A stretch of DNA of 64,000 bases, from NCBI GenBank assembly GCA_040954595.2, contig CM082584.2:6138001-6202000 (forward strand), in the 5' to 3' direction. Of the stretch, positions 10,901 through 42,600 are shown piece by piece. Below the pieces are notes generated by a model. The model saw nothing but the letters and a program-made list of their open reading frames with translations. It was not told the DNA's origin and ran no database searches. Position numbers and translations under genes: made by a program. This DNA comes from Balanoglossus misakiensis. Lineage: Eukaryota > Hemichordata. How positions within the stretch are numbered: position 1 is the first letter of the stretch; each line of letters begins with the position of its first letter.

Positions 10901-13866
10901 GCCAACTAAGTATACTGTTGAAGAGCAAGGGAATGGGGAAAGCCGCTCAAATCTGAGACGTTTCAGGACCACTTAAACCGTTCACACGTAATAATTTACG
11001 CCAGTATTTGGATCTGAGACGTTTCAGAAACGTCTTAATGGTCTCTGTGTGACCCCCATATAACTCACCGCTGACTATAGATATCGTATCTATGGTAACC
11101 CCGCCAGCATCCAGCAATTCTACGGTGATGGTGTATGTTACGCCCGGTGCGATTGGCAGGAATGCGTAGTGGTGTCTGCCGTCTGGTTGTAGCAGGTGGT
11201 AGGTCTCCGTTGCATCCAGCTGTACGCTGGCGGTTCCATCTTCTGCCGGTGGGTCGATGGAGAGGCGGCTACCCTGAATGTTCAGCGGGTCGCCGTTCAC
11301 CAGAAAGCTCGTGGATATGGTGTCGTCTCTGCGTTCATCTATGCGTATGTCGTTGAACGTGTTCTGGCATAAAACTGCAATGGAAACGTGATCAGAATCA
11401 ACGATGTACAAGATTCGTAACGGCGCTGTGGCCAATGAGTGTCGGTCTTCGTCTGTATACCCAAGCTATAGCATTTTTATAAAATTAGACAGAACATTGT
11501 GCACAGGCTATAGATTTGAATAACATTTCGACAGGAAATATGAGAAAAACACTTTGGTTGTTGTTGTTGTTGTTGTTGTTTACTTGTATTTTTCACGGAC
11601 TTGCAGAGTGTAAACCAACATGTAAGTCAGACCAGGGTTAATTCAAACCGAATTCGAATAACTCTGAAACTTTGGTCATGTTACTGTCCATGAAAAATTT
11701 CGGTGCAACTGATATCCATTGGTATTCAAAACAGACAAAATAGAGGACAGAGCCAAAGGCTAGCTGCCTTTTGTGGGAATTTCTGACGAGTGTTTATCAT
11801 CCCTAGATCCATAAGATAAATTAGTCAGTGAACCGAAAAAAATGACCGCCTTAAATTTTACACGGGAAAATCAAGAACACATCCTTAATAGAAGTTAAAG
11901 CGATCATTCGGAAATTATGGGTGTTTAATAGTCGTTATAAATGCGACCAAGTGAGACATTTTACACTCGGAGGTAAATTTCCTTTCGAGACCAAACTTAT
12001 TTTTACTCTCGGACATATACTGCGAATTCGCCGGAAGCCATGGATCATATCACGTGCAAAGTATCTCTTCAAAACAAAGTTGCCCGTGGCAACCAGAAAT
12101 GATTACTCTAATTGTTCAATAACTACTTATTTTAATCCGCGGTCGATCGATTTCTGAACATATGTGGCGGATCATTGTTTTTGAATTTGACGTCACGCAT
12201 CAATACTCCGCCACATCAAAGCTGCGCCATGGTAACCACAGCTAACACTGGGCTAATATTATTGTCTGTCATTTTGAAACTTGTATCTCTTTTGATCTCT
12301 GTTTCTCTTCTGTAGACGACGAAAATATGTGCAGTATTGATTTTAAATGGTAACATATACAAAACGTGTGGTTAAATAATTACTCCAAAATGCGGTGCGC
12401 CCTCTTTAATGATAACGCTTATTGTCTTTCGTCACCTAATTGACTTTGGGTAGAACGCATTTCACTTCATGGAATGGTGAAAAAAACCTTCCATTAAACG
12501 ATTATTTTTTATTCAGTTATTTTCTCAATAAACAATCGTGCATGATTATTGCAGGTTAATGTGCGTACATTCCCGGGCGACAAGAAGTAATCCCATCGCC
12601 TACGTGACCGCTGAGGGCGTAAGGTACAGTGGAACCGTTGGCCAATCGGCAAACCAAACAATGGCAGAAACGGCAGTTCGCAAAGATCACCGGGATCGCG
12701 AGCATTACTCAATAGCTTGTTTAATTAACTAACAATATACCATCGAGCTTTCATGGCAATTCGATTTTAAAATAATTTTGTAAAGGCCGACAAAAAAAAC
12801 GAACTAATTAAAAAGAAAGATGAACGCAAGGCAGCCTTTCTGATACAAAAACAAAAAGAAGTTTATAGGTGAACTGCCGTGCTTTTAACTCGACGAAATT
12901 AGTAAATGTGTCTTTTTTAAGTCCGCTGTCCCTGATTACGGTTTGATGTTGGCAACTCCACCAAAATAAAGTCTCATAGCATAATGAATTCAAAATCCTT
13001 GTGTTACCTTCTCAATGACAACGCTTTCACCCATTGAGTTTCGAGATTTCCTGGTTTTAATCACGCTTGAATAAGACGAGTTACTTGCAGGAGGCGGTTG
13101 GGTGGGGAGGGGGGTCGAGGGAAGGCGGAGAAAAAGTGCCTTCTAATGTGATTAACTAAATTACTAGTGTTTCACACGCTGCATAAAATATTCTACAGTA
13201 CGAGGTGGCGTTCTAACAATCTGCGTGAAATGGTATTGTCCAGTTTCGAGACGAGGAATTACTCGAAGATATCTCTACGTATGTCTCAATTAGCTTTAAG
13301 CCAATGGCTCCCAAAATGCCATCGACACCAAAGCGCGGACACCAAACATCGTCAGCACAAAGTAACATTTCTGCGGAGATCACATTGCAAGCGTGGAAAG
13401 CTATTTTTCTGAAGTTGGCTGTTCACAATTGCTCGTTTGATCCCGTTGTATACTATTTCGCGTGATGGTTACAGTGAACGTTACATTGGATGGTAATTAT
13501 CGTGTGACATGAAAAATACCGAAGTATAGAAATTGAACGTGAAAGCCATCAATATTTCGTATAGCAATAATTTAAATGAACTGCATTCTGACTTTGACAG
13601 TCTTAGAGTCATACTACAATTTTCCCCTTGGAAGTCAGTTTTACACCCCTCGATAATTTGCTTTTCAATACAAATTACCGCTCGGTGACGTCAAAGTGTA
13701 AATACACTGTACAAGCAAAGGGGCCGCTACATGCATATCAGCCATATTGGGCGCTAATAATTAAAGCAAGAAAATGAATACCGATAGTTTTCTTACCTGG
13801 CGAAATGCACAAGGTTATCGCCACGGCGACAACCGCGTTCACGATAAACTCCTTGGAAGCTTTCAT
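1..13866 (-). CDS. Gene A: secreted mosaic protein, FN3/EGF/HYR/VWD-C8-TIL plus giant sushi array (3' partial)
   Basis: Multi-exon gene read from GT/AG boundaries and continuous phases. Exons in gene order: 13797-13866, 11069-11374, 10571-10801, 10083-10412, 9466-9705, 8795-9003, 7965-8072, 7491-7637, 7157-7274, 6733-6900, 6277-6488, 5702-5876, and 4954 to the window edge. This gives at least 2,422 residues. Domain order is signal peptide, beta-sandwich-like domain, EGF x2, FN3-like, HYR, VWD, C8, TIL, TIL-associated segment, then at least 26 sushi (CCP) modules. The VWD-C8-TIL order is that of von Willebrand/zonadhesin-type assemblies, and sushi and EGF modules are typical of extracellular adhesion and binding proteins. 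Exon lengths closely match gene B, which starts divergently to the right. Whether a membrane anchor follows beyond position 1 cannot be seen. Substrate or partner is unknown. Confidence 0.9.
4955..5701 (-). other. Gene A last intron in the window, with AT-rich simple repeats
   Basis: No coding signal seen. It holds ATT-rich runs near 5205-5270 and 5600-5640 and a degenerate tandem repeat near 5455-5600. Boundaries are GTAAGT at 5701 and TATTCTACAG ending at 4955. Confidence 0.7.
5455..5600. repeat. Degenerate tandem repeat, about 28-31 bp unit
   Basis: The unit reads approximately AAGGATATCTAGGGGTATAG followed by TTATTTT, in about four variant copies. It lies within the gene A intron between the TIL-associated and sushi exons. 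Confidence 0.6.
5702..6488 (-). CDS. Gene A exons 11-12: TIL domain and TIL-associated cysteine-rich segment
   Basis: Exon 6277-6488 encodes a trypsin-inhibitor-like (TIL) domain with [28 protein letters not shown] and NPDDCGC. Its donor (TCG|GTAGGC) is weak but in the same place as gene B's. Exon 5702-5876 continues with [25 protein letters not shown] and an EGF-like end GDGLNC. In VWD proteins this pair completes the D assembly. It is a structural TIL by context; protease inhibition is not implied. Confidence 0.88.
6733..6900 (-). CDS. Gene A exon 10: C8 domain
   Basis: A 168-nt exon, the same length as gene B's 25889-26056. It encodes the eight-cysteine domain that follows [23 protein letters not shown] at the start, then [17 protein letters not shown] and DWRTSTGC near the end. 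The donor is GTAAGT in phase 1. Confidence 0.92.
7157..9003 (-). CDS. Gene A exons 6-9: von Willebrand factor type D domain
   Basis: Four exons (8795-9003, 7965-8072, 7491-7637, 7157-7274) encode one VWD domain. The start shows [18 protein letters not shown] and YQGVCTYYL, the classic GDPH-TFDG opening. The second exon carries [14 protein letters not shown], the third GGLCGKYG (the GLCG motif), and the fourth the cysteine-rich end before C8. Phases run 1-0, 0-0, 0-0, 0-1. Gene B's first VWD uses the same boundaries with lengths 209, 108, 150 and 130 nt against 209, 108, 147 and 118 here. Confidence 0.94.
9466..9705 (-). CDS. Gene A exon 5: HYR domain
   Basis: A 240-nt phase 1-1 exon. Landmarks are DCPENV at the start, VWWTEP in the middle, the [19 protein letters not shown] segment and CIFDVTVEG at the end. 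These match the hyalin repeat (HYR) consensus of CP-x-N, V-x-W-x-x-P, pGxxFxxGTTxVxYxxxD and CxFxVxV. HYR domains have an Ig-like fold and act in extracellular adhesion, for example in echinoderm hyalin. Confidence 0.9.
10083..10412 (-). CDS. Gene A exon 4: fibronectin type III-like domain
   Basis: A 330-nt phase 1-1 exon that starts LVMVPV, has an ISWEV strand, a [11 protein letters not shown] strand and a [14 protein letters not shown] segment, and ends FATTG. The tryptophan in the B strand and the tyrosine-rich F strand are typical of FN3. Gene B's exon 22683-22973 shows the same landmarks (LVVVPV, EISWQ, LSRTSTYIFWIVSI, FGTTG). Confidence 0.8.
10571..10801 (-). CDS. Gene A exon 3: two EGF-like domains
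   Basis: One 231-nt phase 1-1 exon encodes two EGF-like modules. The first has PCQNGGTC and [12 protein letters not shown], the second PCQNGGLC and [12 protein letters not shown]. The partner exon in gene B (22126-22356) is exactly the same length and also carries two EGFs. These modules lack a clear D-x-D/N-E calcium-binding start, unlike the later EGFs in gene B. Confidence 0.92.
11069..11374 (-). CDS. Gene A exon 2: beta-sandwich-like domain paired with gene B 21677-21985
   Basis: Acceptor follows TTTCCATTGCAG and the donor is GTGAGT; both ends are phase 1. The translated segment contains NGDPL near its start, an [12 protein letters not shown] strand and ends TISIVSG. Gene B's exon 21677-21985 aligns across its whole length (GDPL near the start, DRIKITSG at the end), so the two are paralogous. 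The pattern of alternating hydrophobic strands resembles an FN3 or Ig-like sandwich, but I do not recognise a named family. Confidence 0.82.
11375..13796 (-). other. Gene A first intron, no exon identified
   Basis: About 2.4 kb between the signal exon and exon 2. It contains a (GTT)n run near 11559-11580. I found no counterpart of gene B's PCSK9-like exons, and the flanking phases (1 to 1) allow direct splicing. A short exon could have been missed. Confidence 0.55.
13797..13866 (-). CDS. Gene A exon 1: start codon and signal peptide
   Basis: The ATG at 13866-13864 opens [20 protein letters not shown], a short charged start followed by a hydrophobic core, as expected of a secretory signal. 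The exon ends in phase 1 at a strong donor (CCAG|GTAAG, donor bases 13796-13795). Phase 1 matches the acceptor of the next exon at 11374, so the signal exon can splice directly to it. The 5' UTR and promoter were not identified. Confidence 0.82.
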
Positions 13867-16800
13867 TCCTCCCGAGACGCGATAAGAAATCAGATATCAG
13901 GACATGGTTGTCGACACAACATAGAAGTCGGCCGTTTGGTTATCGCCCGGGACGGTTTTTGTAAAACCCCAAAGAGCCCGAAGAGACGATGGCGGGGGAG
14001 GGGAAACGTGACAGAATCGCGCCTTATCCGTCTTGTTGGCAGGTGGGTGTGATCTGTCGCGATTTGCATACGTGACGCGCAGTCAGGGGACTACTTTCTT
14101 GCCGGGAACCCAACAAAAAACACCAAAGTGGTTAATTCCGGGTATAATCTTTGCCATGGCAACTTTTCCTACCACGCCTTACCGATTTCGACGAAAAAAA
14201 CTGAGTAATTTTACCAAATATACACGTTACCCGACAATATAGAGCCTGAAATAGGCGTTCCCTCCAAATCCAGCTGATAGTAGCTCCGCCCTCCAGAATG
14301 AGCGAGTAAAGGTTACATGGTTTACATACTGTGCTGTCATTCGATGACACACTTATCACGGTTTTTATCCTAGTTGCTTAGTTACTCGATAATACATTAT
14401 GCTATCATTTCGCGGGTCAAAAGTACCTTATTCGAAAAGGAAAAAAAATAAGAATTTCGCAACATTTGAACGCACCTATGTTTAAGCAGAATTATGGTCA
14501 CACAATGAAGACAGGGACTGCCACACAATAGGGGAAACCCCCAATACCAGTTTGATGGCCGAATTTAGCAGTAATGGATGACGTCACTGTTTAAATCATT
14601 TTGCGCGGCTCGTTTCCATGCACACCTGGCAGGGAAAGACAACGCACAATTAATATGCAGGAATTTGAGATATTTCGTTCCCCTGTCGGGTTAAATTCAT
14701 TTCCTTCCTCTGTGATGTCTGTATTTGTGCGAATGTGTGAGAAAAAAGACCAGAATCACATCACGATAAATTTTAAAGTTTTGAGGTAAGGCGTCAAAAG
14801 ACAATGGTGGTACTCATTCTGTACCCATCTGCAGGAAGGACGTTACGTGTAATTGGACAACAAGGTGCTTCGCATTATATACAGCGCACTGTTGTAATCA
14901 TTAACGAGAACCCCTGCATGCATGGCGAGGAAACTGCTCGAACTGTCAGTTAAATTTATTGGTTGCCTGAAACTACAACGTGCTGTTGCTGTCGTTGACT
15001 GTAACAAAACATAAGTTTTGTCAAATCTCACCATTGCCGATTCGGAAAAAAACACGCGACGTGACAGGTGTCACGGTACACATAGAGACATAGAATACAC
15101 AGTTGGCCTACTCTGCTTGCGGACAGAGGTCAAGTCATGGCGGTTATACCCGGATTTGGGAAAAATCGGCCGGTTATTTTGGACAAGATATTCATTATGC
15201 GTGAATTTCGATCACCACAACAAGTAAATTCATCATCACTGACTCATGACAATAACACGATCGGTCTTTTTATAAGTACACGTTCCTTTGTGAAGCGTGC
15301 GTTCTGGTCAATGTTCAACTGCAGTAGGCCTAAAGTTACATGCCTTGATCTTTCGTTTTCGCATTTTGATAAACGGAAATAAAACGATTGCAAATAAACG
15401 CTAAAGGCTATTAGGCAGCATGGTATGGATGAAAGCATAAAATAATGATTCTTAATACATTTTTTATCGGATTTCAACATGTTGGCAAATACATGTAAGC
15501 TTACAATGTACATTGTACATGTACATGTATATACCTTTACATGCATTACTAATGATATCGACATCCAACTCACCGAATTTCTCAAATAATGACTGTTAAA
15601 GGGTTTGGGAACACATTTTTCTATAGAAATGTACTGTGGATGAACACCATAACCGATGAAATATTTAATTGATTCACCGGAGGTTTCAATCAAAAGGTTG
15701 ACCAGTGGTATATGTTCAATTAATTAGTCAAATCCAGTAACTTGAACAGAGCAGTGCCGGGTTCACCATAAATAGTACCAAGTCATTGTCCTGAAAATCC
15801 CGATAAAGTATGAGGTGCGCATATCGGAAGGAAAATGCGAAAGAATGTCCGGGCTGAACACAGTTGAGACTCGTGTGAGTGACGTCGGTGAGCCGCGGTG
15901 GTGCGTGTCGCCGAGTGCGCCCTCAAGCCCGAGAGATCCTGTTTCTATTTCCGACGATTTGGTCTTAGAGAGCTGCAATAATGAAGAATATAAAAATTGG
16001 TCAAGCAACATTTATTGATTATCGAACGTTTCTTTGTAATTGTTTTTTAAATCTCACAAACACATGTGTCGCCAAAACTGTGGCTTTCTGGCCCTTTCGC
16101 GCAAGGTAACGTGAACGGAGAGAAGACACCCGTAAACTTGCTGTTCCCCGCCGTGAACAAGTGCCGCGAGGTTAGGTTTCTGAAAGAATTAACAATACCT
16201 TTACTTTTCGTTTCGTGATTTCGCCTTACCTTCAGGTTAGGTCTAAGTGCGTGCGTGCATAGGCACCCTGTTGTGAGACGTCCGTTGTCGACACAGTCAA
16301 AGCCTTTCTTTATCTTTGGGTGCTTGCAGTGTAAAAAATCTCGAAAAAAAAGATGGCGGTCTACATACATGTAGTATACGTAGCAAGATATTATTCTCCA
16401 AGCGGACATCGCGGATTGATTCCGATGTGCTTGCATCCGAGTGAGAAGTCCAGGCGCAATAAATGAAATGGAGGGGGTGCATTCTGTCACAAGATTGATT
16501 GACAGCTCACGTCTCGCATGAGTTGTCATGGCAAACACATTCTCTTTCAACTTCGCGAGAATTGCAACTGAAATGAAAGGTACGTCACGGGACAAGCCGG
16601 AAATGCAACCAAACGGCACGTAACACCAAACTAAACCCGCAATATAATCAGATTTTGATCTGGAAGAGGGGAGACGACAGTGATAGACGTTTATATATCG
16701 CTACCAAGATTACGGCGATGAGGGCACGTTGGCAACAACATTACAGGACCCTGCATTATCTTTGCCTTTTACGTAAGTTCTGATATCGTTTCTACTCAAT

Positions 16801-18996
16801 TGCAGTATCACCGGATATATGATAGTATAGTAACTGTTTCATGTGATGTATTATATGAAGTTTCTTTTTATCACAACACTGGTCTATCTTTGCATAAGTA
16901 GGAAACGTTACCTCGCCTTTAAAAGGTGAAATTATTGCATAGACTAGCAGCCGCGTTGAAAAAACGGACACTCGGGCATACTTATCCATATTTCGTAGGA
17001 GATTCAGTTCAAACGTAGGCCTATTGCTCTCTAAATTATTATGTTCCCCAATATTACATGTATACTGTGCCAAAATGAAGCAGTTATTTTTATAATAGAA
17101 ACACAATGCATCACCCATTGGTCCATATTTTAAATCCTATAACATTTTTCTCGCTACCACTATGAGGGTTTCATCTACAGAAGTCATTTTCTTGCACAAA
17201 AGTGAACAATTGTCGGTCAAAATTGTTCGGCCGATAACCACTCGACCTGAACGGGCCTGTGCAGAGACGCCCTCTACCGACAGGATTGACTCAATTAACT
17301 TCAATAGAATTCTTGCTTATAATTATCAACCGTCAACTTTGGTTGATTAATGATGATTAATAACTATAATTTTCAACCAAAGTTGACATTGGACCTGACA
17401 TGCATTTCTCCCTCCAGTGTGGTTCCATGGCAACCAGCTCGATGGCGTCCATGCAGGGTGTAATATAACCGGTGAGTGAGATTGAAATTGTTGTGTTAGA
17501 TTTTCGTACCAGGCCAAAGTACGTAAATTCGTTGTTTGGCGTCCACTCATAATTCTGTAGGCGGCAAATCGAAATACATACACAAAAAATTGCCTTCATT
17601 TGACAGTTTTCACAAAGTCGTGCTATATGCATTTTCTCGTATTGATTTGACGTGGTCATTTTACATTGCTGATGACTACATAAAGTAAATTACTGCAATA
17701 TAAAAGTCATTGATTATTTTTATGGCGCAATATTGTCTATAAGCGAAATTCTCAAGGAAACTTTTAGTGTGTTTTTTCTATGAAACCCCTGGAAAACCTA
17801 CGATCATGTGGACGCAAAACAAATAATTCAGTTACTTTGGCCTAACACGCACGCAACTTGACCATATTTGCCGATAAAGAAGGCATATACTGTCAGAGTA
17901 CGCACAATCACAAGCACAGCTGGTGTGTTCTTGATGACGTGTTTATAAAAAGCAAATTATCTAACTTTGCCGGTTTGATCACTTGAACTATATATTCGTC
18001 TTGAATCATTGCGACGGTAAAACGACCAAAGTGAACGACAGTGGAAAAAGACTGTCTGACATTTGAAGCTTTCAAGTGAAACCAGCTGGACATTAGTAAG
18101 ATTCTCCTCCCACGCATGCTCAAATCATGGAGGAGGGATCGAGATGTTCGAATGAATGAAGGAAAAGTAATATTTATGGAGTAAACAAATTACGGCATTT
18201 TGCCCAGGCAGGTGTTAGGCACTTAGACAAACCTCCCACAGTGTAAGTTGACAAAACAAACACAAGAAGATGAGCTCGGGTGAATGCCAGCAATGCGCGA
18301 CGGACCGTAATAGCCTAACTTTGACAAAAAAGTGCCGCAGGTGTGACATAATATAACACTACATACCGCGAAATAGCTGCCATAAATAACTACCACGGCG
18401 GAGTAATAAATCCACGGACATCTAGTCGTGCAGATTCTCAAAATACTGTCCCCTCCATCGCAACAAAGGTTAAGATACTTGTATTGTCTCGTATAAACAG
18501 TATATCATTCTCACCTGACACAAAATCGCGTTTCTTTCTCCTTCACGTCAAGTGTTGTGAGTTATGATGCACGTGCACATCGCCATTACCTTGATCGGCT
18601 GACATCAACACCCTGCATACGCAGGAGAAAAAGTTCCCCTGGGCTTATACAATTTCAAAGTACGTACATGTATCATTAAAAGCACTGCCCGTCGCGAATG
18701 AAGATGTCATAATTGTGTTTAGTGAATTGTGGAAACCACACCATCATCAAGTTGCAAAACATAATATCGAACATCCACATCAAAGTCTCTAAATAATGTC
18801 TTTGGCGTGAAAAAACGATGGTGTACTACAAGGGTTTGCCAAAACTATTAAATGCATAGTTATCGAAAATATAGTAACCAGTGTTAATCACCAGCTTCGA
18901 ATTTCGTTATAGTTTGAAAAAAAGGTTAAATTTTAATTTATTCAATGCGCATTTCGTCAAAATCGGTGTCAATATGCTCCTCAATTTCCCTTCCAG
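13867..18996. other. Intergenic and promoter region between the divergent genes A and B
   Basis: About 5 kb separates the gene A start codon from the first confident gene B exon. It should contain gene A's promoter and gene B's promoter, 5' UTR and signal exon. I could not assign these firmly. One possible first exon of gene B is listed separately at 16718-16772. No other coding signal is convincing. Confidence 0.5.
16718..16772 (+). CDS. Candidate first exon of gene B (weak)
   Basis: An ATG at 16718 opens an 18-codon reading ending TLHYLCLL and then a strong donor (C|GTAAGT) in phase 1, the phase required by the exon at 18997. A TATATA-like stretch lies at about 16691-16698. That is too close for a normal TATA-to-start-codon distance, and the hydrophobic stretch is short for a signal peptide. 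The alternative is another first exon not recognised here. Confidence 0.2.
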
Positions 18997-38954
<19,958 letters not shown>

Positions 38955-39076
38955 AAAAATGTATAAACTGTTTTCTTGTGACGTTTTCATGTGTGTCATT
39001 GTAACTTTTGTAATGCTTAGATATAACATTCAAAAGTTCGGTGTATATTAGTCAGATACAAACACGTTAACATTAA

Positions 39077-39082
39077 AATAAA
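39077..39082 (+). terminator. Possible poly(A) signal of gene B
   Basis: AATAAA 123 bases after the stop codon. A second AATAAA lies at 39595-39600. Either could end the transcript. Confidence 0.5.
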
Positions 39083-39594
39083 CTACCCGATTGTGAACAC
39101 AGGGTTTATCTTACTTTGGTTGTGAAATCATTGTACAACCATCGCGGTCGTTTATAACATAAATCTCTCTTTCTCCTTTTGAAATGGGTTTACAGACTGT
39201 GAAATTTTATCACACTTTGAGTGATTTTTTTTCTATTTTAAGGTTCTATTTAACATTGCGTTTGTATTAGATTAGCGAAATTATAATTGTAGTGCATTTT
39301 GAAATGATTCTCTTTATTTGTTGGCACATAAGATGTTTATGCATCCTTTTACTGAAAATTTGAATGTTCACTTGATTATTCAAAAGTTTTGATTTTTCTT
39401 ATGATATTCCCAGACGCCTGTTTCTGATGCAGGTATTAAGGTCGGGACTCGAATGTATGTTAATTATGACATATGTGGCTGAAACATTGAAATTCGCATT
39501 ACCGAACTGTGGGAGGCTGACAGATTTTGATGGAGTGGATTATGTCAAATTTCAATGCTATACAGTCATCCCTTTTTAAAGTATTCCAGAAAAC

Positions 39595-39600
39595 AATAAA
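39595..39600 (+). terminator. Possible distal poly(A) signal of gene B
   Basis: AATAAA within AAACAATAAAGC, about 640 bases after the stop codon. It would give a longer AT-rich 3' UTR. Confidence 0.4.
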
Positions 39601-42600
39601 GCTGCAGAGATTTGTACAATGGCTGTTAAACTGCGTATTTGCTCGGATTGCTGATTGGACGGTTTGCTTCTCAATATCTTCTTTTTAACCGCATTTGGTC
39701 TGGTCATTAACCTACGAAATTGGGTTTCTTAAAGTAAACGAAAGTATTTATTCAAGAAATGTGTGGGGGAGTATATCCTGGGTACGGACACTTTACACTA
39801 TGTTGAGTTACGGTTAGTCGATGACTACATGTATGGCAATATCATTTCCTTGTCTGTCTGTCTGTCTGTCTGTCAGTCTGTCTGTCAGTCTGTCTGTCTG
39901 TCTGTACGCCCGTACGTACGTACGTACAACGCATTGCTTGCTATACGCACCACACTCAGATGCAATATGTAAGTGCTCTTACATCACAAAATGAAAATGT
40001 ATTGCCTGATAAGTTTAGATCCACTTCTTCCCGGCATATAGAAACTGCATTTCACCTAATATGATTGCTGTCAATGCAATAATATCTGGCAGAATCATAA
40101 GAAAAAATCGAGCTCCAATACAAAAAATCATTTAAGTTTTCGCTACGTGGTAGCTTAACATTTATTGGGAATAAAACCGGACAAATGTTTAAATCTTGAA
40201 TGTGTATTTTGTCATTGCAAGTTATAAATTTAAATTGGCGTCATTTGATATATAGACGGAATAAAACCAAGGCAAATTATATTTACGCGATTCGATGCGT
40301 AAGCCCTTGTAACTTTATAGCAGCCAAATGACAGTCTAACACCACTTATATATTTAATCGAGCGTTCCATGTTAGTGGGAAATGAATGAAGAATTGAAGA
40401 AAATGAGTGAATTAATAGCAAAATTACTGTCTAGGTGGAAATTTCACGCTGACGATTCTTGCAGTGTGATAGGCTTTTAGCCCGGGGTGTCCTTATTTCT
40501 CTTTAACAATGAGTCAATAAATCGAAATAATTTGATTTTCTGAGCAAGCGTGAAATTACAGAATAACGAGAGCATTTCCTCAGATGAAGACGAGAAATAT
40601 TCTCAGAGCATTGATGTATTTTAGTGAACAGCAGATTCTCGCCGTTTTTATATTTATGTGTACAAAGTCATGCCTTATGGACTACTCGGAACAGAGATCA
40701 CTCGTGCGTGTTAAAACGTCTTGGGATTTGTGAAAGAAAGCACCGAGGCTCTTAGAAATCGAGAATCTTGCGATGAGCGTGATTTTCCTACCTAACAGTA
40801 CACTGTCCCGTGGCGATTCCAGTCTCTTCCCTATACACGTAACCCCTTTTTATTTCAACGACTGAACACCCATTGACCCGACGTGCAGTTTTCTATACAG
40901 CTGCAAGAGTCGAGGAGACACGCTCGCTGTTGATAATGTGGACCGTATTCCAAGGGGCGCCTCTTTTAAGTGGAATCTCATCTGATTCGCCCTGGTTGCG
41001 CTCCTACATGTATATCTAAGCCTGTAGATTTAGTGAAACAATATTTTTAAATACAGGTATAGTGAATGAGACGCCAGAAAAAATGTTCAGTATTGTACAA
41101 GGTATGGTGATTTAAACATTATCTCCGATCATAGCATTGTATATCCATGATCTATGAACCATGTAGGGGTATCTTCCACACCTAATTATAATTTTGTCGG
41201 GTTTCGAGCATAACCTGTACTCATTCGCATTTCAATGACATAGCTACCCATCCTTCGTATGTTTTAATTATATGGTAAAGCACTATAGTCACCCTGAAAC
41301 TATAAAGAGAATGAACTCTTCCTTCCAAACACGAGTATTTGTTGAGAATCTGCTCATTCATGATGTATGATAAGCTTGTAATATCAAATTCTGAATATGG
41401 CCATTATCTGCAATAGGAGAAAAACACCCAAGATTGTCCATCTCCTAAAGAAAATACAACACCGTAAAATGTGTACAACGTGTAACATTTTAAAAAAACT
41501 AAAGAATGACGCAGCCACGGGAGATTAGATATACTGGCGTAGGAACTATTCGTAGCATAGTCACGTCGTGCACGATAAAACGCAAGATAATGTAATCAGT
41601 GCAATGTTTATAAGTAACGATTTAAATGGCATCACATCTTGACATTCGACGCACAGAAACGTTATTAAAATGTGAAGCATTTGCAATTTTTTTTTAACCA
41701 GGGAATTAATAGAATGAAATAAGTTGAAAGTGCGACACTAAATATTTGCGATCACGGCCATCCATATTTTAAAGTTCATAGGTCAAATATACAGTATTTG
41801 CATGGCCAAGTAAACATGCATTCAGTACCTCATCATCATTCAGAGTATAGGGCACATTCACCACCCCCATAGTGTTCGTAGTGAATACATTTGTATGTGG
41901 TCGTCCGATATGCCTCGGGGAAGCACCAAACGCCCCCATCGCCATGCATTATGTGTTCGGCATCTATTGAGACTATTCAGTCTGGAGTAACAGGGTGTTT
42001 ATTGATTAATTCAAGATCTATATCTAGGGCTTTTCTTTCGCTGGATGAATTTGGAGTAAGCCGAGCTAGTCAGCTGGTTAAATTTTGAGTTAGAGTTTAG
42101 GTGAATACCTTGAATATGCTTTCAACAAAGACAGAATTTGAAGACAAGCGAATAAGTCGTGAAATGGAGGTAAAATGTCATCTCCTTAAACTCTTTCTAT
42201 ATAAGTCGCCGACTTCTTTACCAAAAATACAATTACCATAATGCGTTTTGAACCTCTGGCACTAAAAAAGTAATCAGGGTAGCGAGAATTCTTACGTCAT
42301 TGCAGCAACACCCAGGTGTATATATCTTAGGATGAGGAAGATGATATAAAAGTGTACGCGCATATATGGATGTTGTGTCTTGAAAACTGCCACGAGGAAG
42401 CCAAGATAATCAGGAGACACATCTCCTGCGTGGTATTCTGTCTCATTGAAATACAATGAAATTTTCACGTGTTACTGGAATTGCCCAGAGCGATCGGAGG
42501 AAGTGAAAGGAAATCCAAATCACAGATTGACTTCAAACCACGAAGCGTGAGCTGCGTTTGTGAAATAGTATATGACCCAGAGCAGTCTGTTAATAAAAGC

